From Candidatus Gastranaerophilales bacterium (GTDB lineage Bacteria > Cyanobacteriota > Vampirovibrionia > Gastranaerophilales > Gastranaerophilaceae): 56,798 nt of DNA. The stretch lies in NCBI GenBank assembly GCA_947624975.1, contig CANQMP010000012.1:1-56798 (forward strand), in the 5' to 3' direction. The translations under genes were made by a program, and so were the position numbers. Positions 1-7,825 of this stretch are shown here, piece after piece. Within the stretch, counting starts at the first letter, position 1. Every line of letters begins with the position of its first letter. Below the pieces are notes generated by a model that was not told where the DNA came from, did not search any database, and was given only the letters and a program-made list of their open reading frames with translations.

Positions 1-336
1 GAGATGTTAAAGATTTCTCTTGACCTTTTATTCTACAAAGACTTTATCCTTAATGCAATGAAAAGTTGACAATCCCCCCCCTGCGGGAGAGGGCTAGGGT
101 TGAGGGGTCATATTTTTGCACGAAGTGCCGTAATATTTCTCCCTCCCCTGATGGGGAGGGTTAGGGTGGGGTGCAATTCTGGTGCTTTAGCACACGATAT
201 GAACCTCTCACCTTTCACCCAAAGAATAACGTGCAGACTCAACCTGCCACTTTTCACCTCTCACTTTTCACTTGTAAAAAATTTGTTGGGGTAGAAACCC
301 CAACTTACATTTTAGGCATTCGCTCGTAATGACGGT
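1..336. repeat. Mosaic intergenic repeat island A
   Basis: I see no convincing gene in this stretch. From about 70 on it is built from short GC-rich palindromic modules that recur elsewhere in the window. They include a CCCTCxCC/GGGGAGGG hairpin (about 140-160), GGTGCTTTAGCAC (180-192, again at about 56529-56541), runs of CTCTCAC/TTTTCAC (about 205-272), and a 36-bp module with stem GTTGGGG/CCCCAAC (279-314) that is identical to 47818-47853. A degenerate piece of the CATTGCGAGCGAATGC module is present in reverse orientation near 316-333. The island lies just 3' of lpxK. An eight-C run at 74-81 sits inside the island and is not in a gene. Confidence 0.75.
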
Positions 337-1359
337 TTATCCCCTTATAGTTAACAATTTTTCAACATCCAATATGGTTTGAAGTTTCAGGGCATAAATG
401 TCATTACGGCTAAATTCGTTCATCTTTACTGCATCCTTTTCTGTCGTTACAACTATCCCTTCAGGAATTTCACTCTCTTTAAATCTGTGATGATCGTCAA
501 ATGTTACCGTTTTATTCAACATATAATCTTTCAAAAACCCGTAAAACTGCTCGGGCTGACCTATTCCCGATACCGCCGTGATTTCCGAACCCACATCCAA
601 CTGCTCGTTTGATTTTATATTATATATGTAAAAAGGCTCGATACGACACAATAAAGTTTCAATTCCCGTTTTCTTTTCGGTTATTTTTGCAAGCTTTTCA
701 GCCCTGCTGTGGTCAGTGTTTTTACTTACGATAATAAATTTATCAATACGCGAAAACGCCTCTTTACCCTCTCTTAAAGGCCCTGCGGGCAGAAGTTTTT
801 CGTTGCCGAAACCTTTTTCACTGTCAGTTAAAACAATATCCAAATCCCTGTGAAGTTTTCGGTGCTGAAAACCGTCGTCAAGTATGATTTTTGTCGCCGA
901 AAAATTCTCTATTGCGTATTTTGATGCCTTGTAACGGTTTTTTGAGGTTATTACAATTACGCCTTTTATGTTATTTGCAAGCCAAAAGGGTTCATCTCCC
1001 GCCATTTGCGAATTGTAGTAAATATTTTCACCGTCAGAAATTACGTTGATGTTCTTGTTTGAAAGTTTTCCGCCGTAACCTCGTGAAACTATCGCAACTT
1101 TTTCGCCTTTAGCGATTAGATATTTGGCAATTTCAGCCGTTACTGGAGTTTTTCCGACTCCGCCCGTTGTAAGATTTCCCACGGATATTACATAAGCATC
1201 AACCCTTTTCGGCTTGATTATGTTTTTGTCGTAAAGCATGTTCTTTAATCCGCTGCCTAAACCGTAAAACAAAGACAATATTTCAAGAATTTTTACAAAA
1301 ATCCCTTTTGCATTTTTGTCATAATGAATTTTAGTTATGCGTGATTTAAGGTTTTTCAT
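337..1359 (-). CDS. lpxK: Tetraacyldisaccharide 4'-kinase LpxK
   Basis: LpxK phosphorylates the 4' position of the tetraacyl disaccharide to give lipid IVA, a late step of lipid A synthesis at the inner face of the cytoplasmic membrane. The 340-residue length fits the family. The Walker A motif is at residues 61-72 (GNLTTGGVGKTP), followed by SRGYGG near 93-98, the family signature DDGFQHRKLHRD in the middle and TTEKDAVK near the C-terminus. A hydrophobic helix at about residues 22-40 precedes the P-loop, as in other LpxK proteins. It starts 6 bp after the upstream MCE gene ends, so the two are probably co-transcribed. With lpxI and lpxB elsewhere in the window it supports a lipid A-bearing outer membrane. 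Recognition is strong. Confidence 0.95.
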   Translation of the reverse strand: MKNLKSRITKIHYDKNAKGIFVKILEILSLFYGLGSGLKNMLYDKNIIKPKRVDAYVISVGNLTTGGVGKTPVTAEIAKYLIAKGEKVAIVSRGYGGKLSNKNINVISDGENIYYNSQMAGDEPFWLANNIKGVIVITSKNRYKASKYAIENFSATKIILDDGFQHRKLHRDLDIVLTDSEKGFGNEKLLPAGPLREGKEAFSRIDKFIIVSKNTDHSRAEKLAKITEKKTGIETLLCRIEPFYIYNIKSNEQLDVGSEITAVSGIGQPEQFYGFLKDYMLNKTVTFDDHHRFKESEIPEGIVVTTEKDAVKMNEFSRNDIYALKLQTILDVEKLLTIRG

Positions 1360-1365
1360 ACTTCT

Positions 1366-2727
1366 TTAGAACATTAACCTGAACAGTAAAAATCTCTTAT
1401 TGAGTTTTTCCGAGAATTTTCTGAGGTTGCAGGTCGTAACTTTTGTATCCTCGATTATGGTTTGTAATTCCGTTTTCTTTTCGGGCGTAAGTCTGTTTAC
1501 GGTATCAAGAGTTGTTGAAATATCCGTCATTGCAGTGTTTACGCTCGATACTGCTCTGTTAATATCTTTTTTAAGCTGTTCGTCTTTGGTTAAGGAATTT
1601 ACATAACCGCTTATTTCGTTTACGTTGTGCGTAATTGCTCTTAAATCTTCCGCCATAACTTTTGACTGTTCCTCATCACCGAGAATTTTGTTTATGTTTT
1701 GAGTAAGTCTGTCAAACGAATCTGCCGAAGAATAAAGCGTAGTTTTGAATTTCGGGTCGCCTATAATGCTGTTAATGTTATAGGAAAGCATGTTGAAATC
1801 GGTCGTCGCCTTATCCATCATAACCATTAACTGACGAATATCGCCTTTTGACATGTCAAGCATATCGTTAAGTTTCACCATTGTTGAACTTGTTTGACCC
1901 GTCAGAGCGTTAATATTTTGGACGGACATTTTGAGTTCCGCAATAACTTTATCGGATAACAAATCGTTAATTTTTTTATTGGTTTCGGTAAGTGATTCTG
2001 CCGCTCTGTATTGCCAATCCAAGAAGTCCGCAATTCTCATCGGCTCAATTATTGTATATGGCGAGTTTTGAACGGGATAAGGCAAAATTACACCGTCCAA
2101 TGTCGAAATTCTTAGGATATCTTTGCCGTCATACTTAACAATTTGACCTTTGAGGAATTCAGGAAGAATTAACCCCGGAAGATTAACGACATAGTCAACT
2201 TTATAGGCATAATTTGTTGTTATGGTTTCTTTAACCGTGTAAGGTACGATATCTCTGGAAACTACTTCAACATCTTTAATTTTGCCGACATTATGGAATG
2301 TTTTGTCCAGTTTCATCTGAACATCGTCATCTTTGTAGATAATATCTTTTGTTTCCATCGGAATATAGACGGTTCTTGTTTTTGGCGGGGTAATTTCGAG
2401 GAAAAGTTCGCCAATAAGCCCCGACTGCTGAATAGAAAGTGCGGAAGCTTTTGGAATTTCTATATTCGGCTCGGTTATTACGAATTTTACTTTAACATAG
2501 CTGTTTTCACCGTCAACAACGGGTGTAATTTCTTCAACCTGACCGACACGAAGTCCCATCATTTGAACGCCTGCACCGGGACGCATGCCGTTTACGTCTT
2601 TAAAAATTACCTCTGTTCTGCCCGCAGCGGAAAACGTTCTGCCTTTTACCTTGAATACTACTCCGATGAGCAGTACAATGGCTATCAGTGCTAAAAGTCC
2701 TACCTTAAAAGATGACGAAAATTTCAT
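1366..2727 (-). CDS. MCE/MlaD-family substrate-binding protein (453 aa)
   Basis: MCE-domain proteins anchor in the inner membrane and handle lipid traffic towards the outer membrane as part of ABC-type transporters. An N-terminal membrane helix spans about residues 9-27. An MCE domain follows at about 36-115, with the typical motif pattern VNGMRPGAGVQMMGLRVGQV and then IPKASALSIQQSGLIGELFLEI. The rest is a long region rich in Asn, Ser and Thr with coiled-coil character. A Shine-Dalgarno AAGAGGA lies upstream of the ATG. The gene precedes lpxK by 6 bp. No MlaE permease or MlaF ATPase gene is next to it, so partners must be elsewhere. A second, shorter MCE protein is at 35600. Family assignment is firm; the substrate is inferred. 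Confidence 0.9.
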   Translation of the reverse strand: MKFSSSFKVGLLALIAIVLLIGVVFKVKGRTFSAAGRTEVIFKDVNGMRPGAGVQMMGLRVGQVEEITPVVDGENSYVKVKFVITEPNIEIPKASALSIQQSGLIGELFLEITPPKTRTVYIPMETKDIIYKDDDVQMKLDKTFHNVGKIKDVEVVSRDIVPYTVKETITTNYAYKVDYVVNLPGLILPEFLKGQIVKYDGKDILRISTLDGVILPYPVQNSPYTIIEPMRIADFLDWQYRAAESLTETNKKINDLLSDKVIAELKMSVQNINALTGQTSSTMVKLNDMLDMSKGDIRQLMVMMDKATTDFNMLSYNINSIIGDPKFKTTLYSSADSFDRLTQNINKILGDEEQSKVMAEDLRAITHNVNEISGYVNSLTKDEQLKKDINRAVSSVNTAMTDISTTLDTVNRLTPEKKTELQTIIEDTKVTTCNLRKFSEKLNKRFLLFRLMF

Positions 2728-2785
2728 ATATTCTTCCTCTTAATTATTATTGTATCAAAAATAACAAAAAAAGGGAATATATTAA

Positions 2786-2814
2786 CAAAAAAAAAGAGGT
2801 CAGAAAACCTCTTT
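2786..2814 (-). terminator. Rho-independent terminator of the flagellar cluster
   Basis: Read on the minus strand, AAAGAGGT pairs with ACCTCTTT (2814-2807 and 2800-2793) across a six-base loop and is followed by a run of T. It lies 16 bp after the stop of the hook/rod gene, ending the fliJ-fliK-hook/rod unit before the MCE-lpxK unit begins. Confidence 0.85.
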
Positions 2815-2829
2815 GGAGTTTAAATATTA

Positions 2830-3666
2830 TTAGTTGCCTACAAGTCTTAATGCTTCTTCAAGAAGTTCTTTGTTTGATGAAATTAACTTGTTGGAAACTT
2901 CCATCTGAAGTTTTGCCATCTGGTAGTAAGAAATATTTGCTTTAAAATCAGCATTGGACATTTCGAGTAAGCCTGAGCGGATTTCGCCGACACCGATTAG
3001 GGGTTTGCCTGATTCTTCGGTTTCCAAAAACTGTCCTTCTTTAAATTCGTATAAAGCTGCCGCATTATGGAAATTTCTTGTGGTTATGCGGTAAAGCGGT
3101 ACGGAACGTTTTCCTCCGTCGGCTTTTCCGTAAATTGTACCGTCGCCTTTTATCTCGTAATCGTCATATTTACCTAAAAATTTACCGTTATTCGGGTCTA
3201 TCCAGAGTTTAATATTTGTTGTCGGAATATCAACGGCACCGCCTTTTGTTGCAGTTTCCTGATACAAGTCAGAGGTTATGGATTTTGTTCCCTGCATAAT
3301 TTCGCCTTTGTCGTTCAGTATGTAGCCTTGAACGGTGTTTCCGCTTCTGTCACGATAAACGCCTTCGCTGTCAAACTTGAATTCGCCGAGTCTTGTATAA
3401 ATACTTTTTCCTTCGGCATTTTTTACAAGGAAAAACCCTTTGCCTTCAAGGAATAAGTTTTCTTTTGAAGTTCCGGGGGTTGATTTGCCCTGATCGATTT
3501 TTTTATCGTAATCGTCTGCAATCGCACCTCCTAAGAATGTTTTGAAGTTTACCTGCTGTTCTCTGAAACCGGGGGTATAAATGTTTGTCATGTTATGTGC
3601 GATGACATCCATCCAGTTTACTGTTGATTTTTGAGTGTTAAGTGCCGTAATAAACGAATCATTCAT
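2830..3666 (-). CDS. Flagellar hook/rod protein (FlgE/FlgF/FlgG family)
   Basis: This is a structural protein of the flagellar rod or hook. The N-terminus carries the family motif in the form AHNMTNIYTPGFREQQVNF (residues 23-41, compared with the usual ANNxANxxTxGFK). A central stretch, GKGFFLVKNAEGKSIYTRLGEF, matches the FlgE/F/G core. The C-terminal helix LEMSNADFKANISYYQMAKLQ matches the conserved end of the family. At 278 residues it is close to FlgF/FlgG and short for FlgE, yet its position just after fliK would suit the hook protein. The ATG overlaps the end of fliK by 8 bp, with AAGGAG upstream. I leave the exact paralogue open. The usual flgD neighbour is absent. Confidence 0.85.
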   Translation of the reverse strand: MNDSFITALNTQKSTVNWMDVIAHNMTNIYTPGFREQQVNFKTFLGGAIADDYDKKIDQGKSTPGTSKENLFLEGKGFFLVKNAEGKSIYTRLGEFKFDSEGVYRDRSGNTVQGYILNDKGEIMQGTKSITSDLYQETATKGGAVDIPTTNIKLWIDPNNGKFLGKYDDYEIKGDGTIYGKADGGKRSVPLYRITTRNFHNAAALYEFKEGQFLETEESGKPLIGVGEIRSGLLEMSNADFKANISYYQMAKLQMEVSNKLISSNKELLEEALRLVGN

Positions 3667-4510
3667 TGTCGTTCTCCTTTTTACGTCTTTGCTGCTGCTG
3701 TTTATCCCGCTGATTTGAGTAAGTCAGCTCGCTGTAGGGAAGATTTTCATCATCAAAACGCTGTTTTAATGACGAAATGTTGTTCCTCAAATACTGTTCG
3801 ACGGCTTTGTCGCCGGGAATGAAATTCGCGGATAAACTTCCGTCTTTATTTACTTTTATAATGACGGATATGTCTTTGTCAAAATCTATTCTGAAAGGTT
3901 GATTTGTTTTCATTGACGAGGCAAGTTTTTCCATCAAAACCGAAGATATTTGCACACTTGATGTAATATTTTTGTTTGCGGAATTTGTAATTTGTTCCGT
4001 CAGACTTTGCATTGACATGTCGGTGTGTTGAACTAGATTTGCGAAGAAATTTGCGTCGCTGTCGGACATGTTTATAACGTCATAATCAAATGTTGATGCG
4101 GAATTTATCGTGCTTATGAGTGATTTTGTATCAAGAAGGCTTTGAATATTTTGAGAAAGCAGGTTTTGGCTTTCACCGTTGTATTTAAAATCGGTGAAAT
4201 TTACCGTACCGTTAAGTATTTCAGCCGTCATAATATTTTCATCCGTTGTATTTTTTTTATCGTTTGTGTTTTCTTTTTCGTTAACTTTTTTGTTTGCATC
4301 TTTGGAAGTTTCTTTTGATTCTTTGAGGTCTTTAGATGATTTACTTTCATCGGTTTCTTTGGTTTCTTTTGTTTCTTTTGCCTCTTGAGATTTCATTTCT
4401 TTATCAAAAGAAGAATCGGAAGTTTTCGATTTCGACTGAGTTTGCGAAGTCGAGTTCATCTCCGATATTGAACTTGTTACCGATATTGTTGATGTGCTGC
4501 CGAAATCCAT
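3659..4510 (-). CDS. fliK: Flagellar hook-length control protein FliK-like
   Basis: FliK is secreted through the flagellar export gate and measures hook length, switching FlhB specificity. The 283-residue protein has a Ser/Thr/Lys/Glu-rich low-complexity N-terminal half with repeated KETKETKET-type runs (about residues 42-90). A globular C-terminal domain follows at about 190-270 (FRIDFDKDISVIIKVNKDG then VEQYLRNNISSLKQRFDDE), which fits the FliK C-terminal pattern. The tail is Gln/Arg-rich. It starts at the base after the fliJ stop and overlaps the next gene by 8 bp, so the three genes are translationally linked. Low-complexity N-termini are normal in FliK. The assignment rests on domain pattern and context. 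Confidence 0.8.
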   Translation of the reverse strand: MDFGSTSTISVTSSISEMNSTSQTQSKSKTSDSSFDKEMKSQEAKETKETKETDESKSSKDLKESKETSKDANKKVNEKENTNDKKNTTDENIMTAEILNGTVNFTDFKYNGESQNLLSQNIQSLLDTKSLISTINSASTFDYDVINMSDSDANFFANLVQHTDMSMQSLTEQITNSANKNITSSVQISSVLMEKLASSMKTNQPFRIDFDKDISVIIKVNKDGSLSANFIPGDKAVEQYLRNNISSLKQRFDDENLPYSELTYSNQRDKQQQQRRKKENDNE

Positions 4511-5014
4511 TTAACCTCCGTCTATTTCTTCAAGTTGTTTCATAATAGCTTCGTCTTCTTCGATTTTTTCCTGACTTTGTCTGAAAAATCTTGTGATACC
4601 GAGTTCCGAAAAGTTTTTCAGTTCTGCGGCTTTTTCTTCTGCGATGTAAGCTTCCCGATTTTTTTCTTTGTGTTTTTCAAGGACTTTTACACCTTGTTCG
4701 AGTTTTACAAGAATTGCCGTTTCTTCATCAAGCTTGCGTTGTGCTTCTTTTCGGATTTCTTCCAGTTCGTCGGCTTTATCGTACAGATGTATAAGATATT
4801 TGTCGTAAGCATCATACATCATCGGGTCAGCCGTTCGCATATTCACTTTTGTCGTCCGAATTTCCTCATCATTTTTTCTTATGTTTTCTTCCGCGATATA
4901 AACCGCTTGCTGTGCTCTTTGAACAACCATGAGCTGTTCGTCTTTTTTGTGAATGCGGAATTCGAGAACCTTCTGCAACCTGTATCTGAAAGGCATTTTG
5001 TTCCACTCTTGCAT
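4511..5014 (-). CDS. fliJ: Flagellar export chaperone FliJ
   Basis: FliJ is a coiled-coil stalk protein that works with the FliI ATPase and FlhA in flagellar protein export. The 167-residue protein is almost entirely charged helix and carries the family start FRYRLQKVLEFRIHKKDEQ at about residues 9-27. The usual FliJ N-terminus (M-x-F-x-Y) suggests the ATG at 4996 may be the true start rather than 5014; neither has a strong ribosome site. It is first in a tight fliJ-fliK-hook/rod cluster. FliI and FliH are not next to it. Confidence is good for the family and moderate for the start. Confidence 0.82.
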   Translation of the reverse strand: MQEWNKMPFRYRLQKVLEFRIHKKDEQLMVVQRAQQAVYIAEENIRKNDEEIRTTKVNMRTADPMMYDAYDKYLIHLYDKADELEEIRKEAQRKLDEETAILVKLEQGVKVLEKHKEKNREAYIAEEKAAELKNFSELGITRFFRQSQEKIEEDEAIMKQLEEIDGG

Positions 5015-5083
5015 GTATTATCACTTATTTTAAGAGTGTTTTAAACATCTATATGTATGATATTAATGACGATTTTAAAAAAG

Positions 5084-5818
5084 TCAATCTAAAATTCTGA
5101 CGCCTGTTCCCGCACCTCTTTGCGTATTTGAATATCCCCAGCCGTGATTGCTTCCGTAAATCGCACCGTTATCAGAGTTCATCATTGCTCTTTCGGCTTC
5201 AAAGTAATCCATATAGGCAGGGTCCATTGCGGGTGTAAAACCTGTAGGCATGCCCATCATTTGGTTTTTTAAATTTCCGAGTAAATTTCTTTTCCAGCTC
5301 GTTCCCGTTGAACCCGTTATTATCGGTGGTCTGTAACCGTTGTACGAATGCGGTAATTCATATTCCGTGTCGGGGTTAAATGACATGTAATTTTTTGATG
5401 CACTTTTTAATACTGTCAGTCTTTCCGATAAATCCCCGCTCTGCACCGTCCCGAACATTTTTTGCTCAAGCCTTTCTATTCTGTTTTTGGTTAAATCGTA
5501 TTCAAAACTTTGACCTAAAACTTTTTTCTCAAGTCTTTCAAGTCCCGTAAATTCATTTGATATATTTTTAATTTGATTTTCAAGCGAACTTCTTCTGACT
5601 CTGTTTCTGTAAATTATTGGCTGATTGTAATAGTTGTAGGGTCTTAATTTACGTGGTGAATAATATCTTCTGCCGTAATATCTGTTTGGATAACGTGTAT
5701 TGTTGTACTTTACGGCATTGTTATAATATGCGTTTGAAAGCACGGATGAAATAATTCCCGCATCTGCCGTTTGTAAAAATAATAATAAAATTCCCGTTAA
5801 TATAATCAATTTTTTCAT
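5084..5818 (-). CDS. Secreted hypothetical protein with repeated RLExKxFG motif
   Basis: I do not recognise a named family. Residues 1-20 form a signal peptide ending TADA|G, so the product is exported. A Tyr/Asn/Arg-rich stretch (about 30-75) follows. Next come two copies of a short motif, LERLEKKVLGQSFEYDLT and IERLEQKMFGTVQSGDLS (about 92-131), which I associate with secreted proteins of this lineage. The remainder is Gly/Tyr/Asn-rich. A palindrome lies between the presumed promoter and the ATG and includes part of the Shine-Dalgarno sequence. A surface or periplasmic structural role is a guess. The ORF itself is well supported by its signal peptide and SD. Confidence 0.7.
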   Translation of the reverse strand: MKKLIILTGILLLFLQTADAGIISSVLSNAYYNNAVKYNNTRYPNRYYGRRYYSPRKLRPYNYYNQPIIYRNRVRRSSLENQIKNISNEFTGLERLEKKVLGQSFEYDLTKNRIERLEQKMFGTVQSGDLSERLTVLKSASKNYMSFNPDTEYELPHSYNGYRPPIITGSTGTSWKRNLLGNLKNQMMGMPTGFTPAMDPAYMDYFEAERAMMNSDNGAIYGSNHGWGYSNTQRGAGTGVRILD

Positions 5819-5821
5819 AAA

Positions 5822-5849
5822 ATAAATCCTCTGTTATAAGGATTTATTA
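5822..5849 (-). promoter_or_regulatory. Hairpin in the 5' leader overlapping the Shine-Dalgarno
   Basis: AATAAATCC (5822-5830) and GGATTTATT (5841-5849) form a perfect 9-bp stem with a 10-base loop, 3 bp upstream of the minus-strand ATG at 5818. On the transcript the Shine-Dalgarno AGAGGA straddles the loop and the 3' arm, so folding would hide part of it. The stem is AU-rich and weak, as in thermo-responsive or translation-control hairpins. Function is inferred. Confidence 0.45.
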
Positions 5850-5890
5850 AGTAAAAGGACAATACATTCCCCAATAAGCTATATGCGAGG

Positions 5891-6358
5891 TTAAAACTTT
5901 TTGTTTAAATCATTTGAATGTCCAAATCCCAAAACATCTTTAAAAAACTTGACGACGGCGTAAATTCCGAGTCCTATTGTACTGCCTTTTGCAATAATAC
6001 CTTTGCCTAAAAGTCCGCCAAGACCCAGAGTCAACGGAACCGCACCGTCAATAAGCATTGAGCCGAAACCTCTTATATAACCGATTCCGCTGTTTATGAA
6101 GTGTCTTAAATTGTTGTCCGCTTCAAGTTTATATACGCTGTCTTTTAATTTTGCCGTTGTTTGGACTGGGCCTGCAAGAACTCTTGTGTTGTTGTATGCT
6201 GCAGCCATGGCATCGGCATCTTTGGTTTTGGAATACGTGTCCGATTGAATTTTACCGATTACGTGTGCATCGTATCCGACTACACCCAATGCACCTATTC
6301 CCAAAGCTTTTGGACCGTATTTAACTATTGTATTTTTTATTGATGATGTAATACTCAT
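5891..6358 (-). CDS. Hypothetical protein with Gly-rich hydrophobic segments (155 aa)
   Basis: I do not recognise this protein. It has a hydrophobic Gly/Ala-rich stretch near the N-terminus (about residues 16-32) and a longer one in the C-terminal half (about 95-140, with repeated GLGG/GKGI/GLGI), which suggests membrane association. Its ATG shares one base with the stop codon of the upstream gene (TAATG at 6358), so translation is probably coupled and the two products may act together. No motif gives a function. The coding call rests on that coupling, the full-length open frame and the absence of a better ORF on either strand. Confidence 0.65.
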   Translation of the reverse strand: MSITSSIKNTIVKYGPKALGIGALGVVGYDAHVIGKIQSDTYSKTKDADAMAAAYNNTRVLAGPVQTTAKLKDSVYKLEADNNLRHFINSGIGYIRGFGSMLIDGAVPLTLGLGGLLGKGIIAKGSTIGLGIYAVVKFFKDVLGFGHSNDLNKKF

Positions 6359-7131
6359 TATTCTGCCTTTTTATCGGTTTTGTTTTCTTTTTTGTCAGAG
6401 TCTTTTACTTCAAATTCTTTTTCAACGGTTTGACCTGACATCTTCAAGAGAATGTTGGTTGCTTGAAGTGCGTCTTGACCATATGCTGCTGTGGAGTTTT
6501 GCATTTGTTTTAATAATTGAACGGTGAAATCGTCACCAGTTGCAATTCTTGAATCGAGAGCACTCATTGCAAGCAGTCTGACAGGTGTTGAGGGGTCTTG
6601 TAGCATTTTATTTACGAGTGCGTTTAATGCTCTGTCGTCACATCTTGAATGATCCTCATCAAGTCTTGCAAATACTTCTTTTGCACCCATTAATCTGACT
6701 TCTTTATCCTGACTGTTCAGATAATTTTCAAGATTTCTTATGTAATCATCCGTGAGCTGTACAATTTTTCTTTTTTCGGTTTTCTTAGAATTGTCTTTTC
6801 CGTCAGTCCCATTTGCTCCGTTAGTTCCGTTTAATCCGTTTTGCTGATTATTACACATACATTTTGTGTAATATTCGCTCGGATAGCAGCCTTTTGAATA
6901 ATTCGGTGCGTTAACGTTATAAACTGGTGCAGCAGCTCCCGGAGGCGTAACGGAAGGGTTAAATATTTGAATATTAACACCCGAATATCCCGCAGGAACA
7001 TTTACGGCAGACTGTCCGGAAACATAAGGCTGTGCATAAGGCTGTCCGTAGTATTGTACGGGCGGTTGTGCCGATGCTTGCATATTTACGGGCTGAGCCT
7101 GAATATTCTGTTGTCCAAGCGTATTTTGCAT
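6358..7131 (-). CDS. HEAT-like repeat protein with Pro/Gln N-terminus and collagen-like stretch
   Basis: The 257-residue protein has three visible parts. Residues 1-80 are rich in Pro, Gln, Ala, Tyr and Val. A short Cys-bearing segment is followed by a Gly-X-Y stretch (GLNGTNGANGTDGKDN, about residues 99-114), like a miniature collagen run. From about 125 to 230 there are helical repeats resembling HEAT repeats (SQDKEVRLMGAKEVFARL and DPSTPVRLLAMSALDSRI). The end is Lys/Glu-rich. HEAT-like repeats are protein-binding scaffolds. No signal peptide is evident. It is coupled to the following membrane-associated hypothetical gene by a TAATG overlap, so the pair may form a membrane-linked scaffold; that role is inferred. 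Confidence 0.65.
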   Translation of the reverse strand: MQNTLGQQNIQAQPVNMQASAQPPVQYYGQPYAQPYVSGQSAVNVPAGYSGVNIQIFNPSVTPPGAAAPVYNVNAPNYSKGCYPSEYYTKCMCNNQQNGLNGTNGANGTDGKDNSKKTEKRKIVQLTDDYIRNLENYLNSQDKEVRLMGAKEVFARLDEDHSRCDDRALNALVNKMLQDPSTPVRLLAMSALDSRIATGDDFTVQLLKQMQNSTAAYGQDALQATNILLKMSGQTVEKEFEVKDSDKKENKTDKKAE

Positions 7132-7229
7132 AATACTACCTACTTATATTTATATAAAGTATAACAAGCAAAATTTATTGCCATTTTGTTAAGAAATATT
7201 AAAAGATTTTTATATTTTTCTTTGGTGAA

Positions 7230-7235
7230 TATAAT
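7230..7235 (+). promoter_or_regulatory. -10 box giving a predicted leaderless start for the YkgJ-type gene
   Basis: A consensus TATAAT ends 6 bases before the ATG at 7242 and no Shine-Dalgarno lies between. Transcription would begin at or within a base or two of the start codon. The -35 region is poor. It is one of a class described in the findings. Confidence 0.6.
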
Positions 7236-7241
7236 TAAATT

Positions 7242-7823
7242 ATGTCAAGTTATGAAGAAAATTATTTGGCTTCTCGTCCTCAATCTCTTTGCAAAATGTG
7301 CGGTAAATGTTGCCGTGTGGTTACGACATCTTTGCCTTACGAAAAATTATGCAAAATGAGGGATGAAAATGATTCGGGAGCCTGTGATTTTCTGTCACTT
7401 TTTGAACCGTTTGATTCTGTTGAGTCCGCAAGAAAAGTCGATGAGGAAACCGTTGATAATATTATCAATTTGCTTGAACAGGACGGAAATTTTCCCGATG
7501 AAGGCATAACCTTTTACACCTGCAAATACTTGCGGGATGATAATTTGTGCTCAAATTATGAAAATCGTCCCAGACTTTGCAGGTACTGCCCTTCAACCCC
7601 ATGGTCCATAGTCCCTCCGGGGTGCGGTTTTGAAGGCTGGCTGTTTTGGAAACGTGAAGAAGTTAAACAAAAAATCCGCAAAGCAAAAGAAGAATTAATT
7701 GAACTAAAACTGTTGAAGAAAAAATCCATCAATGACGATATGTTGAAAAAAATCACAACGGTTGAACAAAAACTTCAAAAAAACATTGATGCTTACGCAA
7801 AATACGGCTCGTATATGTGGTAA
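7242..7823 (+). CDS. YkgJ-family cysteine-cluster protein (putative metal-binding)
   Basis: YkgJ/UPF0153-type proteins carry a Cys cluster thought to bind zinc or an iron-sulfur centre; their biochemical role is not settled. The 193-residue protein has CKMCGKCC near the N-terminus (Cys 17, 20, 23, 24) and a second group at Cys 94, 103, 113 and 116 (CKYL, LCSNY, LCRYC), the expected spacing for the family. It ends 2 bp from the convergent GH57 gene. It is the only plus-strand gene in the first 13.5 kb. Its -10 box is 6 bp from the ATG, suggesting a leaderless mRNA. Family confidence is good; function is open. Confidence 0.8.
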   Translation: MSSYEENYLASRPQSLCKMCGKCCRVVTTSLPYEKLCKMRDENDSGACDFLSLFEPFDSVESARKVDEETVDNIINLLEQDGNFPDEGITFYTCKYLRDDNLCSNYENRPRLCRYCPSTPWSIVPPGCGFEGWLFWKREEVKQKIRKAKEELIELKLLKKKSINDDMLKKITTVEQKLQKNIDAYAKYGSYMW

Positions 7824-7825
7824 AA

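Noticed and set aside
74-81. Eight-C run at the left end as another contingency tract
   Set aside because: It lies in a repeat island with no start codon, ribosome site or pilin frame around it on either strand.
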